From the IMG/VR virus record IMGVR_UViG_3300034167_000054, positions 1 to 25,854 of that record: 25,854 nt of DNA; one strand, written 5' to 3'. A model generated the notes under the pieces. It did no database searches. It saw only the letters and a program-made list of their open reading frames with translations, and had not been told where the DNA came from. Source of the stretch: a virus. Positions 23,124 to 25,854 of the stretch are shown here, one piece after another (within the stretch, counting starts at the first letter, position 1; every line of letters starts with the position of its first letter). Position numbers and translations under genes: made by a program.

Positions 23124-23782
23124 CAGAAGTCTTGCGCCTTGGGTGACTTCTTCTTAGGAAGTGACTCTTGCTTAGGTTCTTCCTTAGCAGCCGAGGGTTT
23201 CTTATCCTCCTCAAAGTCTGAGAAGGTCTCCGTGGTGAAGCCCGCATCAGTCGCGCCGAAACCGAAGTCCGATGCACTGGATGGCATACCTTCGCGGAGC
23301 TCAATGATCTGTACACCACGAAGACGGAGACTCAGACCTACCCCACCGATGCCTGGTTGATTCCAAGAGGTGATCTCAACAGCAAGCCGAGCGCGGCTGC
23401 CGTTGCCTACCCGGATATCACCCTCAAGCTTGGTGCCGCGAGAGTCAAAGAGTGCCGGACGCTGAACCCAAGTCTTCCCTGACTTGGTCTCGACATTCGC
23501 CCGCAACTTTGCCTTGACTACCAACTTGCCTTCTTCGTTGCGGCTGTAAGGGAGCGAAGGGGATACCTTCACCTTCTTGCCACCGGAACGCTTGGTCTCT
23601 TCAGAGACAGCCAGGCTCAACGCTTGTGCGAGGGTTGCCTCAAGGGCATCCGCATCAGCACCTGCTTCAAACATGATCCGGGTGCTGTAGGTACCCGCTG
23701 CATCAAACTTCATGTCCGGCTCAGTCAAGGAGGGCCAGATCAGGGTTCCTGTGGGTGTCGTTAACTGCGTATGTGCGCTCAT
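23123..23782 (-). CDS. Single-stranded DNA-binding protein, gp2.5-like
   Basis: This 219-residue protein (T7 gp2.5 has 232) lies between RNA polymerase and the gp3-like nuclease. The N-terminus TPTGTLIWPSLTEPDMKFDA followed by GTYSTRIMF is a pattern of phage SSBs with an OB-fold. The centre has KLRANVETKSGKTWVQRPAL and DIRVGNGSRARLAVEI. The tail is charged: acidic near 189-192 (FEED), then Lys/Glu mixed, with a basic KKKSPK run just before a final QDF. T7 gp2.5 also ends in Phe on an acidic tail that docks on polymerase and helicase. It coats single-stranded DNA and helps strand annealing. A weak AGGG lies close to the ATG. Confidence 0.9.
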   Translation of the reverse strand: MSAHTQLTTPTGTLIWPSLTEPDMKFDAAGTYSTRIMFEAGADADALEATLAQALSLAVSEETKRSGGKKVKVSPSLPYSRNEEGKLVVKAKLRANVETKSGKTWVQRPALFDSRGTKLEGDIRVGNGSRARLAVEITSWNQPGIGGVGLSLRLRGVQIIELREGMPSSASDFGFGATDAGFTTETFSDFEEDKKPSAAKEEPKQESLPKKKSPKAQDF

Positions 23783-23840
23783 TTGCCCTACTTTCTATAT
23801 ATGTTGTGCCCGATATGCATACCTAACGATCATTTTCACC

Positions 23841-23869
23841 ATTGTATGTACGAATAGAGTATCTCGCAA
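23841..23869 (-). promoter_or_regulatory. Candidate sigma70-type promoter between RNA polymerase and SSB
   Basis: In the 101-base gap between RNA polymerase and SSB, the transcribed strand has TTGCGA (23864-23869) and TACAAT (23841-23846) with a 17-base spacer. Matches to consensus are four of six and five of six. The predicted leader to the SSB start would be about 50 bases. A promoter for the phage's own RNA polymerase could equally sit here; I see no T7, T3 or SP6 consensus. Confidence 0.35.
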
Positions 23870-23883
23870 TGGTCAACTATTAA

Positions 23884-25854
23884 CTACGAGAAGAAATACG
23901 GAGCATCCACCAACAACTTCGTATCAAGGGTTCCCTGGGGAGGAGCCGGTGGCAACACCATTCCCACGGGTAACTGAGCGTTGATCTGTCGGATCCAATC
24001 GCCTAAGGGATCACCATCGAATGTGTCTACCCAGGCTGCCCGTAGTTCCCTGTTCAGTACCGGGGCGTAAGCAGCGTGTGTCAAGTACGAATCATGCACG
24101 AAAGCCATATCAGGCACCCCTGCTGCTACCAACCGAATCGCTGTCTTCCGGGCTGCACAGGCATCCAAGGAGTGAACAAGGTTTGGAACGATGCCATGGA
24201 TGTGCTTGCGCCTGTTGATCCGCGCTGTCTTCTTGCGGATCTGCCAGATGTTTGCCTGAGGTCCCAGGACAGTCCTGACCCGTGATTTGTCATAGTTCAT
24301 GTATGACTGCTGCACAGTAAAGCCATCAGGGGTAACCCATGTGGCGTGTATCCCACTTTGAACGAGAACCTTGGCTGCCCGCTGCGCCCAACTGAGGAAC
24401 GCCATGCCGCCTACACACACCTCGCTGATTGCTGGCCATAGGCTCTTGATCAGGACTCCGCAGGGGTAACTCGGATCCATCCAAGGTCCACCACGGTGCT
24501 GCTCGAAGTATGCCTCCCGTAGGTACATGACAGCAGACCGCTGCGAGATGCTGTAGGGAACAGTCATCACCACACGCTTGATGAGGCTCCGTGTGATCCC
24601 TAGTTCTGCCCATTGAGCAGCATGGTCATCACCCCGCTTGGCAGCCTCAATGATCTTCTGCTGCGTCCGTGCAGCAACAATGCTGTAGATGTCTGCGGGG
24701 ACATTGGAGGGCAACAGGTTGACGGCTGCACCCCCTACTTCATCCTTGAGGAGGAGCGAGAGAACCTGTAGGCCATTGCAGCTTCCATCGACGGCAACCA
24801 TGAGGTGCGAAGGTTTACCGGCGCGGACATTGGGTACATCAAGGCACCAAGCAAGGAACGAGAAGGGATCTGCGGCATCCTTCCAGCGACCCACGGTGCC
24901 TAAGGGATCCTTGGCGATACTCTCGGCTTCCCCTGAGTTGACCCATTGGCGGGCTGCTGCCTCACGCTCGGCATAGGTGCCCTTGACACCCCTACAGGCT
25001 GCCGCATGGCGCAACCAGGCTGCTGTCGCCTCCCCTGCATGAGGGATCACATGACCCTGACCGAACTCAATGAGACCCTTCTGAAGATCATTACCCTGGT
25101 GGGATAGCCCCGTGGACTGACAGTAGAACCTGCCTCGGAAGTCCAGGCTTGAGGCATGGAAGAACCGGAGGTCACCCTCACTCGCAAACTTAGACGCAAG
25201 GCTGAGGGTCTGAAGGATCCCGATGCGCCGTGACTTGATCCGCCGGTTGTTCTCGGCGACCCGGTTGGCCTCATGCCAGTACCTACGGATCTCCGCTCGT
25301 TGCTCAGGGGTCTTCTCACAGACCAAGTCAAGGATCGGAGGACGCGCAGGGAACACACCTTCGGCATAGACATCAAGGTCACCCACGGGTGAACGGGTTT
25401 CCATGAGCCTCTGCACCACATCAAGGACTACAGCATTGACGCGGTAGGGAGTGTGCTGCACAGCATTGATAGCTGCATACACCTCAGGCATGGTCTTGAT
25501 GTCATGGCACTCGGTGGCTGACTTGGTAGCCCCACGGACCAAAGGGAACCCAAGACCCTCCTCATAGCCACCATCGGTTGGTGAAGACCACTTACGGGGA
25601 GGGACAACCATGGGCATCTTGATGGGGTGTAGAGCCTCACCATGCTTCATGTTCTTGTGGGCATACTCCCAGGCATCCTCGGAGAGCGACAGGAGCACCA
25701 CCGTCTGCCGCATACCACGCTTATGGCTCCTACGCTCAAAGAGACCTGTTGACTCGATAGCAGCAATAGCCAGGATGTACCCCACCTTGAGGGCAGTCTC
25801 ATCGTCCCAGGCAAACTCGTTGGTGATGTCCGTGAAGGTACGGGAGACAATCTT
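23884..25854 (-). CDS. T7-like single-subunit RNA polymerase, N-terminus cut by right edge
   Basis: The frame is open to the window edge, giving about 656 residues; roughly the first 200 of the usual 880 or so are missing. Conserved parts include LDFRGRFYCQSTGLSHQGND, AVDGSCNGLQ (first catalytic Asp, codon at 24787-24789), ITRSLIKRVVMTVPYS with the Arg, Lys and Tyr that contact incoming NTP, WVTPDGFTVQ, GIVPNLVHSLDA and FVHDSY (second catalytic Asp, codon near 24091-24093). The C-terminal foot ends PYFFS where T7 ends FAFA. The specificity-loop region differs strongly from T7, so it should read its own promoters. It transcribes the middle and late genes. The GTG at 25785 is internal, not the start. 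Confidence 0.97.
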   Translation of the reverse strand, partial: KIVSRTFTDITNEFAWDDETALKVGYILAIAAIESTGLFERRSHKRGMRQTVVLLSLSEDAWEYAHKNMKHGEALHPIKMPMVVPPRKWSSPTDGGYEEGLGFPLVRGATKSATECHDIKTMPEVYAAINAVQHTPYRVNAVVLDVVQRLMETRSPVGDLDVYAEGVFPARPPILDLVCEKTPEQRAEIRRYWHEANRVAENNRRIKSRRIGILQTLSLASKFASEGDLRFFHASSLDFRGRFYCQSTGLSHQGNDLQKGLIEFGQGHVIPHAGEATAAWLRHAAACRGVKGTYAEREAAARQWVNSGEAESIAKDPLGTVGRWKDAADPFSFLAWCLDVPNVRAGKPSHLMVAVDGSCNGLQVLSLLLKDEVGGAAVNLLPSNVPADIYSIVAARTQQKIIEAAKRGDDHAAQWAELGITRSLIKRVVMTVPYSISQRSAVMYLREAYFEQHRGGPWMDPSYPCGVLIKSLWPAISEVCVGGMAFLSWAQRAAKVLVQSGIHATWVTPDGFTVQQSYMNYDKSRVRTVLGPQANIWQIRKKTARINRRKHIHGIVPNLVHSLDACAARKTAIRLVAAGVPDMAFVHDSYLTHAAYAPVLNRELRAAWVDTFDGDPLGDWIRQINAQLPVGMVLPPAPPQGTLDTKLLVDAPYFFS

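Overview
The window is about 26 kb of a T7-like podophage (Caudoviricetes, Autographiviridae type). Every credible gene lies on the minus strand, so transcription runs from the right edge to the left edge. The call rests on synteny and on recognisable T7-group proteins: a single-subunit RNA polymerase (T7 gp1), SSB (gp2.5), an endonuclease in the gp3 position, primase-helicase (gp4), family A DNA polymerase (gp5), 5'-3' exonuclease (gp6), a gp7.3-like protein, portal (gp8), scaffold (gp9), capsid (gp10), tail tubular proteins A and B (gp11, gp12), internal virion proteins (gp13 to gp16 equivalents) and the tail fibre (gp17). The host cannot be named. A lipoprotein with a lipobox suggests a Gram-negative host.

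Replication block (about 25854 to 16240, reading leftwards): RNA polymerase (5' end outside the window), SSB, PD-(D/E)XK nuclease, two unknown small genes where T7 carries its amidase gp3.5, primase-helicase, a short hairpin-rich gap, a conserved small protein, DNA polymerase, a LAGLIDADG homing endonuclease, a small unknown gene, exonuclease, a 32-residue membrane peptide, an unknown coiled-coil protein, a putative dATP/dGTP diphosphohydrolase and a small conserved protein. Genes are packed with 1 to 8 base overlaps, which points to translational coupling.

Morphogenesis block (about 16237 to 1): gp7.3-like protein, portal, scaffold, then a compact cluster of small membrane-associated genes (holin-like protein, a 56-residue ORF, and a lipoprotein overlapping that ORF in another frame), capsid, a strong hairpin just after capsid (the position of T7 T-phi), tail tubular A and B, three internal virion proteins, a 1581-residue gp16-like ejection protein with an HEXXH metallopeptidase motif, and the start of the tail fibre, cut by the left edge.

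The early genes, the lysis amidase and the terminase must lie outside the window or be absent. No tRNA, CRISPR array, insertion sequence or integrase was seen. No stretch over 300 bases lacks a gene. The largest gaps are 23783-23883, 11933-12019, 20565-20632 and 13088-13141. The most unusual points are the metallopeptidase motif in the ejection protein, a DNA polymerase without the thioredoxin-binding insertion, the homing endonuclease with an unclear start, the overlapping small-gene cluster between scaffold and capsid, and the 32-residue membrane peptide.
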